The notes under the pieces are model-generated. The model did no database searches. It was not told the origin of the DNA and was given only the letters and a program-made list of their open reading frames with translations. The position numbers and the translations under genes were made by a program. Below, piece after piece: positions 15,923-23,930 of a stretch of DNA of 37,017 nt. Source of the stretch: JAXFQS01 sp051892815 (lineage in GTDB: Bacteria; Verrucomicrobiota; Kiritimatiellia; RFP12; DVOR01); the NCBI GenBank assembly GCA_051892815.1, contig JBJFGP010000211.1:1-37017 (forward strand), written 5' to 3'. Every line of letters starts with the position of its first letter. Positions within the stretch are counted from its first letter, which is position 1.

Positions 15923-15951
15923 TTGCAATCTTCCACTGTATAAGGTATACT
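15923..15951 (+). promoter_or_regulatory. Promoter of the arg operon, with overlapping small palindrome
   Basis: TTGCAA at 15923-15928 and TATACT at 15946-15951 are 17 bp apart. The -10 is overlapped by a 5-3-5 inverted repeat, GTATA-AGG-TATAC (15938-15950), which might be an operator. It does not look like a classical ArgR box. The leader to the argJ ATG is about 23 nt. Confidence 0.6.
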
Positions 15952-15980
15952 AAACAACCGTTTCCATTTAGGTCTACCGA

Positions 15981-17195
15981 ATGCACTTTACGATAGTCGA
16001 GGGCGGGGTCACCGCGCCCAAAGGATTCCAGGCCGCCGGTGTTGAGGCTGGGGTCAAATACGCCGGACGCAAAGATGTGGCGCTAATCTGTTCCGACACC
16101 GAGGCGGTAGTCGCCGGGGTCTTCACGACCAACCGCGTCGCCGCCGCACCGGTGCTAATCGACCGCGCCATTGTCGCCAAGGGACGCGCCCGCGCCATCT
16201 TGGCCAACAGTGGTTGCGCCAATGCCTGCACCGGACCGCAAGGGCTTGAGGCGGCTCGACACACCGCGCAAGCCGCAGCCGACGCACTCGAAGTTCCAAC
16301 CGATCAGATTCTCGTCTGCTCGACCGGCGTCATTGGTGCCCCGCTTCCGGAGAAAGTCATTGCAGCGGGAGCCAGGCTTTGCGCGCAACGCCTCTCCCCA
16401 ACTGGTGGGCACGATGCGGCCGCGGCCATTATTACAACCGACACCCACACGAAAGAATATGCCGTCTCCTGCGAGATTGACGGAAAGACCATCACCATCG
16501 GCGGCATCTGCAAAGGTGCTGGCATGATTGAGCCGAATATGGCCACAATGCTCGCATTCCTGACTACCGATGCCGCAGTCGCCCCGGATGCCCTCCAAAC
16601 CGCCGTCAAAGAGACAGCCGACGCCAGTTTCAACAAGGTCATCGTCGACGGCGATCAAAGCACCAACGACACCTTCCTTGTGCTGGCAAACGGACATGCC
16701 GGTAATGCGACTCTGACCCCGGCCCATCCCCAGTGGGAAACCTTCCGCACAGCCTTGCGCGAAGTCGCCGTCCACCTGGCAAAAGAGATTGTCCTCGACG
16801 GCGAAGGCGCCACCAAGTTCGTCACCATCCGAGTCCGCCGTGCCGCCACGACCGAGGATGCCCGCCTCATCGCGCGAGCCATCGCCAAATCCCCCTTGGC
16901 CAAGACCTCCTGGTTCGGCCTCGACCCGAACTGGGGCCGCGTCATCGCCGCCGCGGGCTACTCCGGCGCCACCGTCGATGACCGCAAAGTGCGTATCTCC
17001 TACGGCGAGATTCCCGCTTACGATTGCGGCATCGTCGCCTCCCAGGCGACATTGGACAAGATTCAGGCGCTGATGAAAAATTCCCGTGCCTTCGACATAA
17101 CCGTCGACCTCGGACTCGGCGACGGCGAAGAGACCCTCTTCACCTGCGACTTCTCCTTCGACTACGTCAAAATCAACGCCGAATACACCACCTGA
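15981..17195 (+). CDS. argJ: Bifunctional glutamate N-acetyltransferase / ornithine acetyltransferase
   Basis: A 404-residue ArgJ. It moves the acetyl group from N-acetylornithine to glutamate, which recycles acetyl in arginine synthesis; many also make N-acetylglutamate from acetyl-CoA. The self-cleavage and nucleophile site is Thr189 in EPNMATMLAFLTTDA, where the chain splits into alpha and beta subunits. Other family segments are NSGCANACTGPQGLE, STGVIGAPLP, FNKVIVDGDQSTNDT and SWFGLDPNWGRVIAAAGYSG. It opens the operon argJ-argB-argD-argG. An AGG box lies 8 nt before the ATG, and argB follows after 7 bp. The presence of argJ means the pathway here is the cyclic (acetyl-recycling) version. 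Confidence 0.97.
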   Translation: MHFTIVEGGVTAPKGFQAAGVEAGVKYAGRKDVALICSDTEAVVAGVFTTNRVAAAPVLIDRAIVAKGRARAILANSGCANACTGPQGLEAARHTAQAAADALEVPTDQILVCSTGVIGAPLPEKVIAAGARLCAQRLSPTGGHDAAAAIITTDTHTKEYAVSCEIDGKTITIGGICKGAGMIEPNMATMLAFLTTDAAVAPDALQTAVKETADASFNKVIVDGDQSTNDTFLVLANGHAGNATLTPAHPQWETFRTALREVAVHLAKEIVLDGEGATKFVTIRVRRAATTEDARLIARAIAKSPLAKTSWFGLDPNWGRVIAAAGYSGATVDDRKVRISYGEIPAYDCGIVASQATLDKIQALMKNSRAFDITVDLGLGDGEETLFTCDFSFDYVKINAEYTT

Positions 17196-17202
17196 GCGCC
17201 CC

Positions 17203-18105
17203 ATGCACACCATTCACACCACCGAAAGCCTCGATAAACTCATCGCCAAAGCCGATGTGCTCGTCGAAGCGATGCCCTACATTCAGGACTTCCGCGGCGC
17301 AACCGTCCTCGTCAAGGTCGGAGGTAGCGTCATGGAGTCCAACGAAAACCTCCGCCGACTCCTCTCCGACATTGCCCTGATGCGCACCGTCGGCATGAAA
17401 GTTATCCTCGTCCATGGAGGCGGGAAAGCCATCTCAAGGGGAATGGAAGCCGCCGGCGTTGAGCCAAAATTCGTCCAGGGGCTACGCGTCACCACCGACA
17501 AAGCCATCGCAGTCGTCGAAGACGTCATCAAGAACCGCGTCAACGCCCATGTGCTTGAAATTCTAACCGCACTCAACGTCGCCGCACGCCCCATTCACGG
17601 CGACTGGATCATCCGCGTCGAACGCAAGACCGGAACCAATGAAAACGGAGCTCCCATAGACTGGGGCTATGTCGGAACCCCAGTCAGCGTGAACGCCTCG
17701 CTCGTGCGCGAAATGTCAGATGCCGGCGTCATTCCCGTAGTCACCCCCCTCGGACTCGGGCCAGACGGCAAACTCTATAACGTCAATGCCGATACCGCCG
17801 CAGTCGCCATCGCCAAGGCCCTGCGCGTACGCAAACTCGCCTTCATATCCGACGTCCCGGGACTGCTTATGGATGTCAACGACCCCGCGTCGCTGATCAA
17901 GACCCTGCGCGTCGGCAACATCCCCAAACTCCGCGAAACAGGCGTAATCGGCGGAGGTATGCTCCCAAAACTGGCCTCCTGCGCCGAGGCCATTGCGGCG
18001 GGCGTCGAGAAAGTGCACATGGTGGACGGCCGAATGCCCCACTCCCTGCTTCTCGAAATCTTCACAAAACAAGGCGTAGGAACGGAGATCAAAGCCGATG
18101 AATAA
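17203..18105 (+). CDS. argB: Acetylglutamate kinase
   Basis: Phosphorylates N-acetylglutamate, the second step of arginine synthesis, in the cytoplasm. At 300 residues it has the standard length. It shows the amino-acid-kinase signatures VLVKVGGSVME with Lys38, VILVHGGGKAIS with the glycine loop, NVNADTAAVAIAKAL, and ISDVPGLLMD near the ATP site. The N-terminal helix before the first strand (about 30 residues) resembles the extension seen in arginine-inhibited hexameric forms, so feedback inhibition by arginine is plausible. The argD start codon overlaps the end of this gene by 8 bp. Confidence 0.97.
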   Translation: MHTIHTTESLDKLIAKADVLVEAMPYIQDFRGATVLVKVGGSVMESNENLRRLLSDIALMRTVGMKVILVHGGGKAISRGMEAAGVEPKFVQGLRVTTDKAIAVVEDVIKNRVNAHVLEILTALNVAARPIHGDWIIRVERKTGTNENGAPIDWGYVGTPVSVNASLVREMSDAGVIPVVTPLGLGPDGKLYNVNADTAAVAIAKALRVRKLAFISDVPGLLMDVNDPASLIKTLRVGNIPKLRETGVIGGGMLPKLASCAEAIAAGVEKVHMVDGRMPHSLLLEIFTKQGVGTEIKADE

Positions 18106-19288
18106 AAAGTCCCAAGCCATCGCAACCCGATTCAGCGAACAGCTCATGCACACCTACGCCCCGAGCGTCGCCATTGCCGAAGGGCACGGATGCAAAGTCA
18201 CCGACGCCGACGGGCGCAAATCACTCGACTTCACCGCTGGCATTGCCGTCCACGCGCTCGGTCACTGCCACCCGGCTGTTGTTTCCGCCATCCAGAAGCA
18301 GGCCGCCAAACTCATCCATTCCTCAAACCTCTTTTATAGCACCCCCTGTATTGAACTCGCCGAGAAGCTCAATGCACTTGGGCTTCAGGGTAAGACCTTC
18401 TTCTGCAACTCCGGCGCGGAAGCCAACGAAGCGATGGTCAAGTTGGCTCGCTTCTGGGGGCAAGACAAGGGCAAATACGAAGTCATCACAATGGAGAAAT
18501 CCTTCCATGGCCGCACGCTTGCCATGTGCGCAGCCACCGGTCAATCCAAAGTCCAGAAAGGCTTCGATCCCCTGCCCGTCGGCTTCGCCTACGCGAAGTT
18601 CAATGACTTAGCCTCGGTTGAGGCGCAGATTACGGATAAGACTGTCGCTATTCTTATCGAATGCGTTCAGGGTGAAGGTGGTGTCGTGCCGGCTACGCGC
18701 GAGTTTGTCGAGGGGGTTCGCCGCCTCTGCGATGAGCGCGGTTTGCTGATGCTCTGCGATGAAGTCCAATGTGGTATGGGGCGTACTGGCGAGTGGTTTG
18801 GTTGGCAGAACTACGGGGTAAAACCCGATGCATTCTCTCTTGCCAAAGCCCTCGGAGGAGGTCTCCCTATGGGGGCGCTGTGCGCCAATGCGGAACTATC
18901 CGCCCTTTGGCAGCCAGGCAACCACGCATCCACATTCGGCGGGAACCCTGTCGCGGCGGCGGCAGCACTTGCCGTTATCGAGACTATTGAGCGCGAGAAG
19001 ATTCTCGAACAGGTCAAAACCTCAAGCGAAGCCCTCAAGACGGCACTTGAGGCATTTGTCGACAAATACGACGATTGCCTGGCGGTGCGCGGGCTCGGGC
19101 TGCTGGTTGGTCTTGAGGTCAAAGGAGCGGCAAAAGAGGTGGTCGATGCCGTTCGTCCGATGGGACTACTCTGCTGTGCCGCCGGCGAGCATGTTGTTCG
19201 TTTCCTCCCTCCGCTGAATGTTACCAGCGACGAACTGGAAGAGGCAATGGATATGCTCAGCGATTCTCTCGACGAACTCTACGCGTAA
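18098..19288 (+). CDS. argD: Acetylornithine aminotransferase
   Basis: A 396-residue class III PLP aminotransferase. It makes N-acetylornithine from the semialdehyde using glutamate. Key features are FTAGIAVHALGHCHP, FFCNSGAEANEAMVK (PLP phosphate site), SFHGRT, the LMLCDEVQCGMGRTG strand with the PLP-ring Asp, and the Schiff-base Lys250 in FSLAKALGGG. STFGGNPVA follows. Many ArgD enzymes also serve lysine synthesis as DapC, which is possible here given lysA later in the window. The ATG overlaps the end of argB by 8 bp. Codon choice changes within the gene near 18600, from C-ending to more G/T-ending codons, and stays that way into argG. Confidence 0.96.
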   Translation: MNKKSQAIATRFSEQLMHTYAPSVAIAEGHGCKVTDADGRKSLDFTAGIAVHALGHCHPAVVSAIQKQAAKLIHSSNLFYSTPCIELAEKLNALGLQGKTFFCNSGAEANEAMVKLARFWGQDKGKYEVITMEKSFHGRTLAMCAATGQSKVQKGFDPLPVGFAYAKFNDLASVEAQITDKTVAILIECVQGEGGVVPATREFVEGVRRLCDERGLLMLCDEVQCGMGRTGEWFGWQNYGVKPDAFSLAKALGGGLPMGALCANAELSALWQPGNHASTFGGNPVAAAAALAVIETIEREKILEQVKTSSEALKTALEAFVDKYDDCLAVRGLGLLVGLEVKGAAKEVVDAVRPMGLLCCAAGEHVVRFLPPLNVTSDELEEAMDMLSDSLDELYA

Positions 19289-19321
19289 GTTTTCCAAACA
19301 CTCACCAGAAAGCGATTCACT

Positions 19322-20563
19322 ATGGCACTGACACTTGAAAAGCTCAAAGGCAAAACCGTTGCGGCCTGCGTCTCGGGCGGGCTCGACTCGCGCACCATCT
19401 GCAAAGTGATGACCGAAGCCGGCATCAAGGTGGTGGGATTCTCCGCCGACCTCGGCCAGCCAGACGAGACAGACATCAATGACATCAAGAAGCGCATGGC
19501 GCCTACTGGCGTGCTTGAGACCGTCATTGTCGACCTGAAAGCCGAAATGGCCGACGCCTGCTTTGAAACAATCAAGGCCCAGGCGATGTACGACGGTGGT
19601 TATTGGAATTCCACCGGCATTGGACGTGCCGTGACAATGAAGGGTCTGATTCCCGAAATGAAGAAGCGCAAATGCGTTGCTGTCGTGCACGGGGCTACCG
19701 GTCGCGGCAACGACCAGATGCGTATCGAGCGCTACACAAATGTGATTGACCCGAAGATGGGGGTTTTTGCCCCATGGCGCGACGAAGAACTGCTCAAGCG
19801 CTTCCCCGGTCGTACGGAGATGGCCGACTATCTGGCTTCCTTCGGTATGCCGGCCCCGACTGGCGGCAAGAAGAAGTATTCGACGGACTCGAACCTCGCG
19901 GGGCTTTCGCACGAGGCGGAAGAACTGGAGAGTATGGAGACTTCGATGCTGATTGTCAAGCCCACAATGGGGGTTTGGCCGCAAAAAGCACCGAACAAGG
20001 TCGAAGAGGTCACGCTTCGCTTCAAGCAAGGGCGTTGCGTACAAATCAATGGCAAGGATGTTTCTCCTCTTGAGGCTATGCTCCAAGCCAACGCCATCGG
20101 CGGGCGCAACGGCATCGGCATGAAGCACGCGCTTGAGAACCGGATTATCGGCACGAAGTCCCGCGGGGTCTATGAAGCCCCCGGCATGGAGTTGCTCTCG
20201 GCCGGTCTGCGCTATGTGACGCAAGCGACGATGGATCGCCGTTCGACACTTCTCTACGGGCAACTCTCCAAACTGATTTCCGACCAAATCTATGATGGAC
20301 GCTGGTTTGACCCGTGCACCCGTGCTGCGTTTGCGGCCATTGATGTTTGGGCGAAATACTGGAACGGCACGGTGAAACTCGGGCTTTACAAGGGCAACAT
20401 TTTCTTCGACTCCCTTACCGGCTGCAAGGCTTCCATCTACAACGAGGCCGACTCGTCCATGGAGGCATCCAACGGACTGAACCAAGTCAGTTCGCAGGGT
20501 TTTGCCGAGATTCAGAGCGTTGAAGCCAAGATGCTGGCCATTGCTGGGCAAATCAAACTCTGA
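19322..20563 (+). CDS. argG: Argininosuccinate synthase
   Basis: Joins citrulline and aspartate at the cost of ATP. The 413-residue protein carries the N-type ATP pyrophosphatase loop as CVSGGLDSRT (residues 16-25), where most members read SGGLDTS. It also has VHGATGRGNDQMRIE, KYSTDSNLAGLSHEAEELE, NRIIGTKSRGVYEAPG and the C-terminal half typical of the E. coli-like branch. It is the last gene of the operon, 33 bp after argD, with a strong terminator just downstream. argC, argF (or equivalent) and argH are not in the window and must be elsewhere. Confidence 0.96.
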   Translation: MALTLEKLKGKTVAACVSGGLDSRTICKVMTEAGIKVVGFSADLGQPDETDINDIKKRMAPTGVLETVIVDLKAEMADACFETIKAQAMYDGGYWNSTGIGRAVTMKGLIPEMKKRKCVAVVHGATGRGNDQMRIERYTNVIDPKMGVFAPWRDEELLKRFPGRTEMADYLASFGMPAPTGGKKKYSTDSNLAGLSHEAEELESMETSMLIVKPTMGVWPQKAPNKVEEVTLRFKQGRCVQINGKDVSPLEAMLQANAIGGRNGIGMKHALENRIIGTKSRGVYEAPGMELLSAGLRYVTQATMDRRSTLLYGQLSKLISDQIYDGRWFDPCTRAAFAAIDVWAKYWNGTVKLGLYKGNIFFDSLTGCKASIYNEADSSMEASNGLNQVSSQGFAEIQSVEAKMLAIAGQIKL

Positions 20564-20587
20564 TTGCCTTCTGAGGTCTAAAGATGA

Positions 20588-20620
20588 GGGCATCGCGAGG
20601 TTTCGCGATGCCCTTTCTTT
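20588..20620 (+). terminator. Rho-independent terminator of the arg operon
   Basis: GGGCATCGCGA at 20588-20598 pairs perfectly with TCGCGATGCCC at 20603-20613 around the tetraloop GGTT. It is followed by TTTCTTT at 20614-20620. It begins 25 bp after the argG stop. Confidence 0.92.
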
Positions 20621-21754
20621 ACCTCCAATAGATGCCCCTCTCTGCATCAACGCGATGGTAAAGTGTGCTACTCAGCGATGTGTCTGTAATTACCCAGAAC
20701 TCTCCTAAGCAGTCCAGCAACAAATGGGCAGTGTCCCTCTCCACGACAGGCTTCGACTTGACTTGTGAGTCCGTAGAAAAAGGGGGCTCGCCGCAGAAAA
20801 ACCATCTCGACCGAAGCCGACTATTTAAGGTCATCTCCCCCCTTCCTGAGCACATAGAGAAGGTCGCATTCAACTCTATTCCTCTACACTTGGGGTTCCA
20901 GGAGCGCAGTCAGGTGACACGGTCATACCCGCTCCAGGAAGAGGCAAAGGTGTGCGTCAAGATGGCGTCGAATCGCCTCTATAAGGGAAAAATGGGGCCC
21001 GATTTCCTGTGGAACCACAAGTCAGCCACCGATTTCCCCGGAAGGAGGCCTAGAGCCCTGATTCCTGGCTGAACTCACAACCACAGATGGCAACTTTCTG
21101 GACTCAACAAGGGCAAAATGTCGCCAAAAATCAAACGGGCGCCGCCTCTTACTGCCTCGGTTATAGAGGGCAGACCATATGCACTCGCACGGGGACAACC
21201 GATAGTGTCTATTCCCCGAGAAGGCTCGCAATTTTTACCGAATACTGGGGGCTGGGGCAGACTGTGACTGGTGAAATATCTGTGCGGCGATACTAGTTGG
21301 GCGGCCTGCTCTTCGTTGCTCTCTTGTGGTCTCAATCCACCATTCCCACTCGATGCTCTGTTGCCCAATTTCGCGGGGGAGTCAAAGTTATCGAGTGCGG
21401 GCTCACTATCCTTTGTTTGCTCCGGGCGAGTTGAGAGAAATCCCATCCTGATTAGCCTATCTTGACGCTAGGCGGGCTCATTGCAAAGGGGGGATTAAAT
21501 CCCTCTCGCTGACGGCAATGGTAGAGCAGAAAATGGGACCCCGACAAGCACTCATCTCCTTTGAGAAGGAGCACTAAATCCAACCCAACCAAGAAGAGAG
21601 CGGCGCTGCAGCCTTGTCCTATTTGACCGTCAAATCAACCATCCTATTAGGGCATATGCCCCTATGTCGAGGCATTTTCCCTTTTCCCAACAGCCATCCG
21701 GAGATATTCCCAACAAAGCCCCCGGATAGGCAATCCCAAACTGGGAAACAGTGG
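20621..21754. other. Gene-poor segment, about 1.1 kb, with several palindromes
   Basis: No frame on either strand looks like a real gene. Candidates of 84-135 codons have no recognisable domain, no good ribosome site and erratic composition. The segment does hold perfect dyads: GGGATT-A-AATCCC (21491-21503), ATTTGAC-C-GTCAAAT (21621-21635) and GGGCATATGCCC (21650-21661). It also holds an ATCCGG/CCGGAT pair (21696-21701 with 21722-21727) close to the end of the minus-strand gene. No tRNA or known RNA was recognised. It could be a decayed gene, a regulatory or replication-related region, or hold an unknown RNA. Confidence 0.6.
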
Positions 21755-22987
21755 CTAGGGGAGGAGGTTTGTATAGGCGTTGGTGGCCGGCAAAAGTTCG
21801 ATATTGCGGTGGACGAGGGTTTTCACGCGGTCGCGGCCAGTCAACACGGGAATGGGCGTCTTCAACTGATTGTTCAAGGTAATTCCATCAAGCGTGAGAT
21901 GGCGTACGGTAGCGGCAGGATCAATGCCGATGGTTGTTGTAGGAAGGGTCGATTCGACGCGCGAGAGGTTGCGGATGGTGACGGTACCACAGTCAACGGG
22001 GCCTTGGAATTGAATCACGGGATAGCCGGCACGGGAGTGGACGCCAATATCGGCAGGAGAAAGTGCCTTTGCTGTGAAGATGTTTACGAGGTGGATGTCC
22101 TCGAAAATGCCACGCGGGCGCCCGGGAAAGTAGTGGGTAAAGCCAACGGTATAGACATAGAAATGGCCGTGGACATTGCTAATCGTCACGCGGCGGACTG
22201 GAGCACCGGTTGAAAGCATCCGGACGGCGCTATGGCAGTATTCGGCGTAAATACCGTCAATGTCGATGTCGGAAATCTCGCCTTGATAGGGGGACTCGGA
22301 AGCATCGTTGGCGTTGAGCGCCACCATATCGTCGAAACAGGTGCCCCTCAAGTTTGCGACTCGTCCGTGGTGGCACCCGCCGTCAAGGTGTACGCCATCC
22401 ATATTGAGGCGAATGGGATTCCAAGTCTGGAAGTCGAAGGTAATCCCCTCGACCAGGAAATGGTCGACCCGGCAGAGTTGGATGGAGTAGGTGACCGGAT
22501 TCCTAATCGTCAAATCACGAATCGTCAAGCCGCTCACCCGGTCGAACCGGAAGCAGATGCCCATAAAGAAATCGCGCTGATAGCCGTCCGGAATGACCAG
22601 CCCTTTCGTCTGCATAGGATTGGGCGCCTGCTTGGTGTTTGCCATATCCCATATTCCGCCGACGATTGCGACCTGCCGATCGCCCTCGCGCCAATTCCGA
22701 TTTTCCAACATTGCGCAGTTGCTGCCCGGCGCGAGGCGAACCAAGGTGAAACGGTCCAGGCGGAGTTCCTGCCCCGAGCCAACCCGCAACGGCTTTGAGA
22801 TAAGGTAGTGCTTCGCGGGCGGCGGCAGGTAGACCAGAGACGCGCCCGAGTCCAACCGCGCCTGAATGGCCGCCGTATCGTCTACGACTCCGTCCCCCAC
22901 CAACTTCGGCAACTCGCCCCCTTTCGCGCACACGCCCAGCAACAGGCTCGCCACGATTCCCAATGCAACTTGACAACGGCTCAGCAT
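21755..22987 (-). CDS. Secreted right-handed beta-helix protein, GH28/pectate-lyase-3-like
   Basis: A 410-residue exported protein. An N-terminal signal peptide (hydrophobic core about residues 8-19, cleavage near VCA) is followed by GDGVVDDTAAIQARLDSG and LVYLPP, the usual entry of pectate-lyase-3 and GH28 beta-helices. Repeating strand-turn units follow (GLTIRDLTIRNP, HFLVEGITFDF, DIDIDGIYAEY). Acid residues resembling the GH28 site are Asp197 in NMDGVHLDGG and Asp219-Asp220 in CFDDMVALN. The GHG and RIK motifs of GH28 are not found in normal form. It may cut or bind plant or algal polysaccharide, but activity is uncertain. The start is set by AGGGAGAG 5 nt upstream, and the gene has its own promoter. 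Confidence 0.8.
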   Translation of the reverse strand: MLSRCQVALGIVASLLLGVCAKGGELPKLVGDGVVDDTAAIQARLDSGASLVYLPPPAKHYLISKPLRVGSGQELRLDRFTLVRLAPGSNCAMLENRNWREGDRQVAIVGGIWDMANTKQAPNPMQTKGLVIPDGYQRDFFMGICFRFDRVSGLTIRDLTIRNPVTYSIQLCRVDHFLVEGITFDFQTWNPIRLNMDGVHLDGGCHHGRVANLRGTCFDDMVALNANDASESPYQGEISDIDIDGIYAEYCHSAVRMLSTGAPVRRVTISNVHGHFYVYTVGFTHYFPGRPRGIFEDIHLVNIFTAKALSPADIGVHSRAGYPVIQFQGPVDCGTVTIRNLSRVESTLPTTTIGIDPAATVRHLTLDGITLNNQLKTPIPVLTGRDRVKTLVHRNIELLPATNAYTNLLP

Positions 22988-23023
22988 CTCAACTCTCCCT
23001 GGAAAACAATCGAATGAGTTGGT

Positions 23024-23052
23024 AGTCTACCACACCACCCTTGCCCGGTCAA
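23024..23052 (-). promoter_or_regulatory. Promoter of the beta-helix protein gene
   Basis: Read on the minus strand, TTGACC (23052-23047) and TAGACT (23029-23024) are exactly 17 bp apart, five and four matches to consensus. The transcript would start near 23017, leaving a leader of about 30 nt with the AGGGAGAG ribosome site. Confidence 0.6.
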
Positions 23053-23216
23053 GAAGAAAACCAGTTGCGCCAACTCCTGCCCGGCATCCCTCCCCACACC
23101 AGTCAACCGTTGCCTACCACACCTACCCACCTGCGCCCCCAACTGCTGGCAACCATCTGCCCCCACTCTTGCGTACCAATTTTCCCCCCACCATCTCGAC
23201 CCTTCTGCCCGGTGGC

Positions 23217-23254
23217 AAGAAGAATGCGCCGCACCGGAAACCGGCACGGCGCAT
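23217..23254 (-). terminator. Rho-independent terminator of the Fur/PTPS operon
   Basis: On the minus strand, a 14 bp stem (two G-U pairs) forms between ATGCGCCGTGCCGG and CCGGTGCGGCGCAT around a TTT loop, spanning 23254 to 23224. It is followed by TCTTCTT. It lies 70 bp after the stop of the PTPS-like gene. Confidence 0.88.
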
Positions 23255-23324
23255 CTTGGGATAGGCGCGTATCCCCTTGGCCAGAACGCAACGGCGTCCC
23301 TTGGCCAAAGCGGCGAAACGCGTG

Positions 23325-23927
23325 CTATTTTGCCTTTTTCGACGACTTGGCGGCGGCCTTCTTCACCGGCTTGCGATAGCCGCACTTCGGGCAAACACCG
23401 TCAACCAGCGAGATGCCGCAAAGCGGGCAGCGATCCCGCGTCTTGGCAGGCTTGTACTCGCAAGTAGCCGCATTGACCCCGCTGGTGAATGTCATCTTCG
23501 CGATGTTGAGCTTGTCCTTGAGCAGGGCGTAGACCATCTTGAGCATCCCCTCGACAGTCATCGTCTCCTTGGTGACCACCAGGCGGCACTCCGGATAGGC
23601 CGTGCAGAGTTCATTCTTGAACGCCGGCCCCTTCATCGTGTTCGTCGGCGAACCATCCTTGATGCCCTCCTCGGCGTAAACCCCGAGAATTGCCGGCAGC
23701 AACGGATCGTCCTGACGCAGAACCAGCGCATGGTCGAAGTTCTTCAGGACAGACCAAGCCGTCTTCTGGATTTCATTGCAGGGGAAAACCATATTGACGC
23801 CCGGATTGACAGTGTCCTCCACCTCAATCGTCAGAACGCCCGTATGCCCGTGCAGATAGCGCGCCTCGCCACGGAAACCGTAGAACCGATGCGCGTACTG
23901 AATGTCGAACCGCGTGATTGAACGCAT
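23325..23927 (-). CDS. 6-pyruvoyl-tetrahydropterin-synthase-family enzyme (COG0720) with C-terminal zinc ribbon, PTPS-III-like
   Basis: A 200-residue member of the QueD/PTPS fold (T-fold). Zinc ligands are His13, His26 and His28, the last two in YLHGHTG. The catalytic dyad is Asp65-His66 (FDHALVL), and Glu126 in TVEGM is the pterin-binding acid. The Cys normally found just before the HGH motif is absent; Glu21 lies there instead (E-x4-HGH), as in the PTPS-III type, which supplies 6-hydroxymethyldihydropterin for folate in place of FolB. Residues 167-182 form an added zinc ribbon (CPLCG..CPKCG) followed by a lysine-rich tail. It is the second gene of an operon with a Fur regulator 3 bp upstream, with a good AGAGGTAG ribosome site. 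QueD is the alternative call. Confidence 0.8.
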   Translation of the reverse strand: MRSITRFDIQYAHRFYGFRGEARYLHGHTGVLTIEVEDTVNPGVNMVFPCNEIQKTAWSVLKNFDHALVLRQDDPLLPAILGVYAEEGIKDGSPTNTMKGPAFKNELCTAYPECRLVVTKETMTVEGMLKMVYALLKDKLNIAKMTFTSGVNAATCEYKPAKTRDRCPLCGISLVDGVCPKCGYRKPVKKAAAKSSKKAK

Positions 23928-23930
23928 ACT

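Larger units (their letters stand above)
15612..15980 (+). other. Gene-free spacer between the etf and arg operons
   Basis: These 369 bp hold no gene-like frame. The first 70 bp contain a strong two-part hairpin (15628-15679). The middle contains a weaker wobble-containing stem around GAGAGTT/AGTTCTC. The last 60 bp hold the argJ promoter. No terminator T-tract follows the hairpin. No known riboswitch or RNA family was recognised. Confidence 0.5.
22988..23324 (-). other. Gene-free spacer: promoter on one end, terminator on the other
   Basis: These 337 bp separate two minus-strand units. The left end holds the promoter of the beta-helix gene and the right end the terminator of the Fur/PTPS operon. 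The middle, on the plus strand, is unusually rich in C and poor in G. A 10-bp direct repeat CTACCACACC occurs at 23027-23036 and 23114-23123. No gene is seen. Confidence 0.6.

Noticed and set aside
19166..20650. 494-codon open frame on the minus strand
   Set aside because: Opposite argD and argG, which are certain; it also runs through the arg terminator.
20665..21072. 135-codon plus-strand frame in the gene-poor segment
   Set aside because: No recognisable domain, no ribosome site, and composition unlike neighbouring genes. Left as part of a gene-free segment, with the note that a translated search could change this.
21075..21446. 123-codon minus-strand frame in the gene-poor segment
   Set aside because: No domain, no promoter or ribosome site, irregular composition.
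21614..22213. 199-codon plus-strand frame
   Set aside because: Mostly opposite the secreted beta-helix gene, which has a signal peptide, ribosome site and promoter.
23325..23927. Plain QueD annotation
   Set aside because: The catalytic Cys is absent and Glu is found before HGH, so PTPS-III fits better. QueD is kept only as an alternative.
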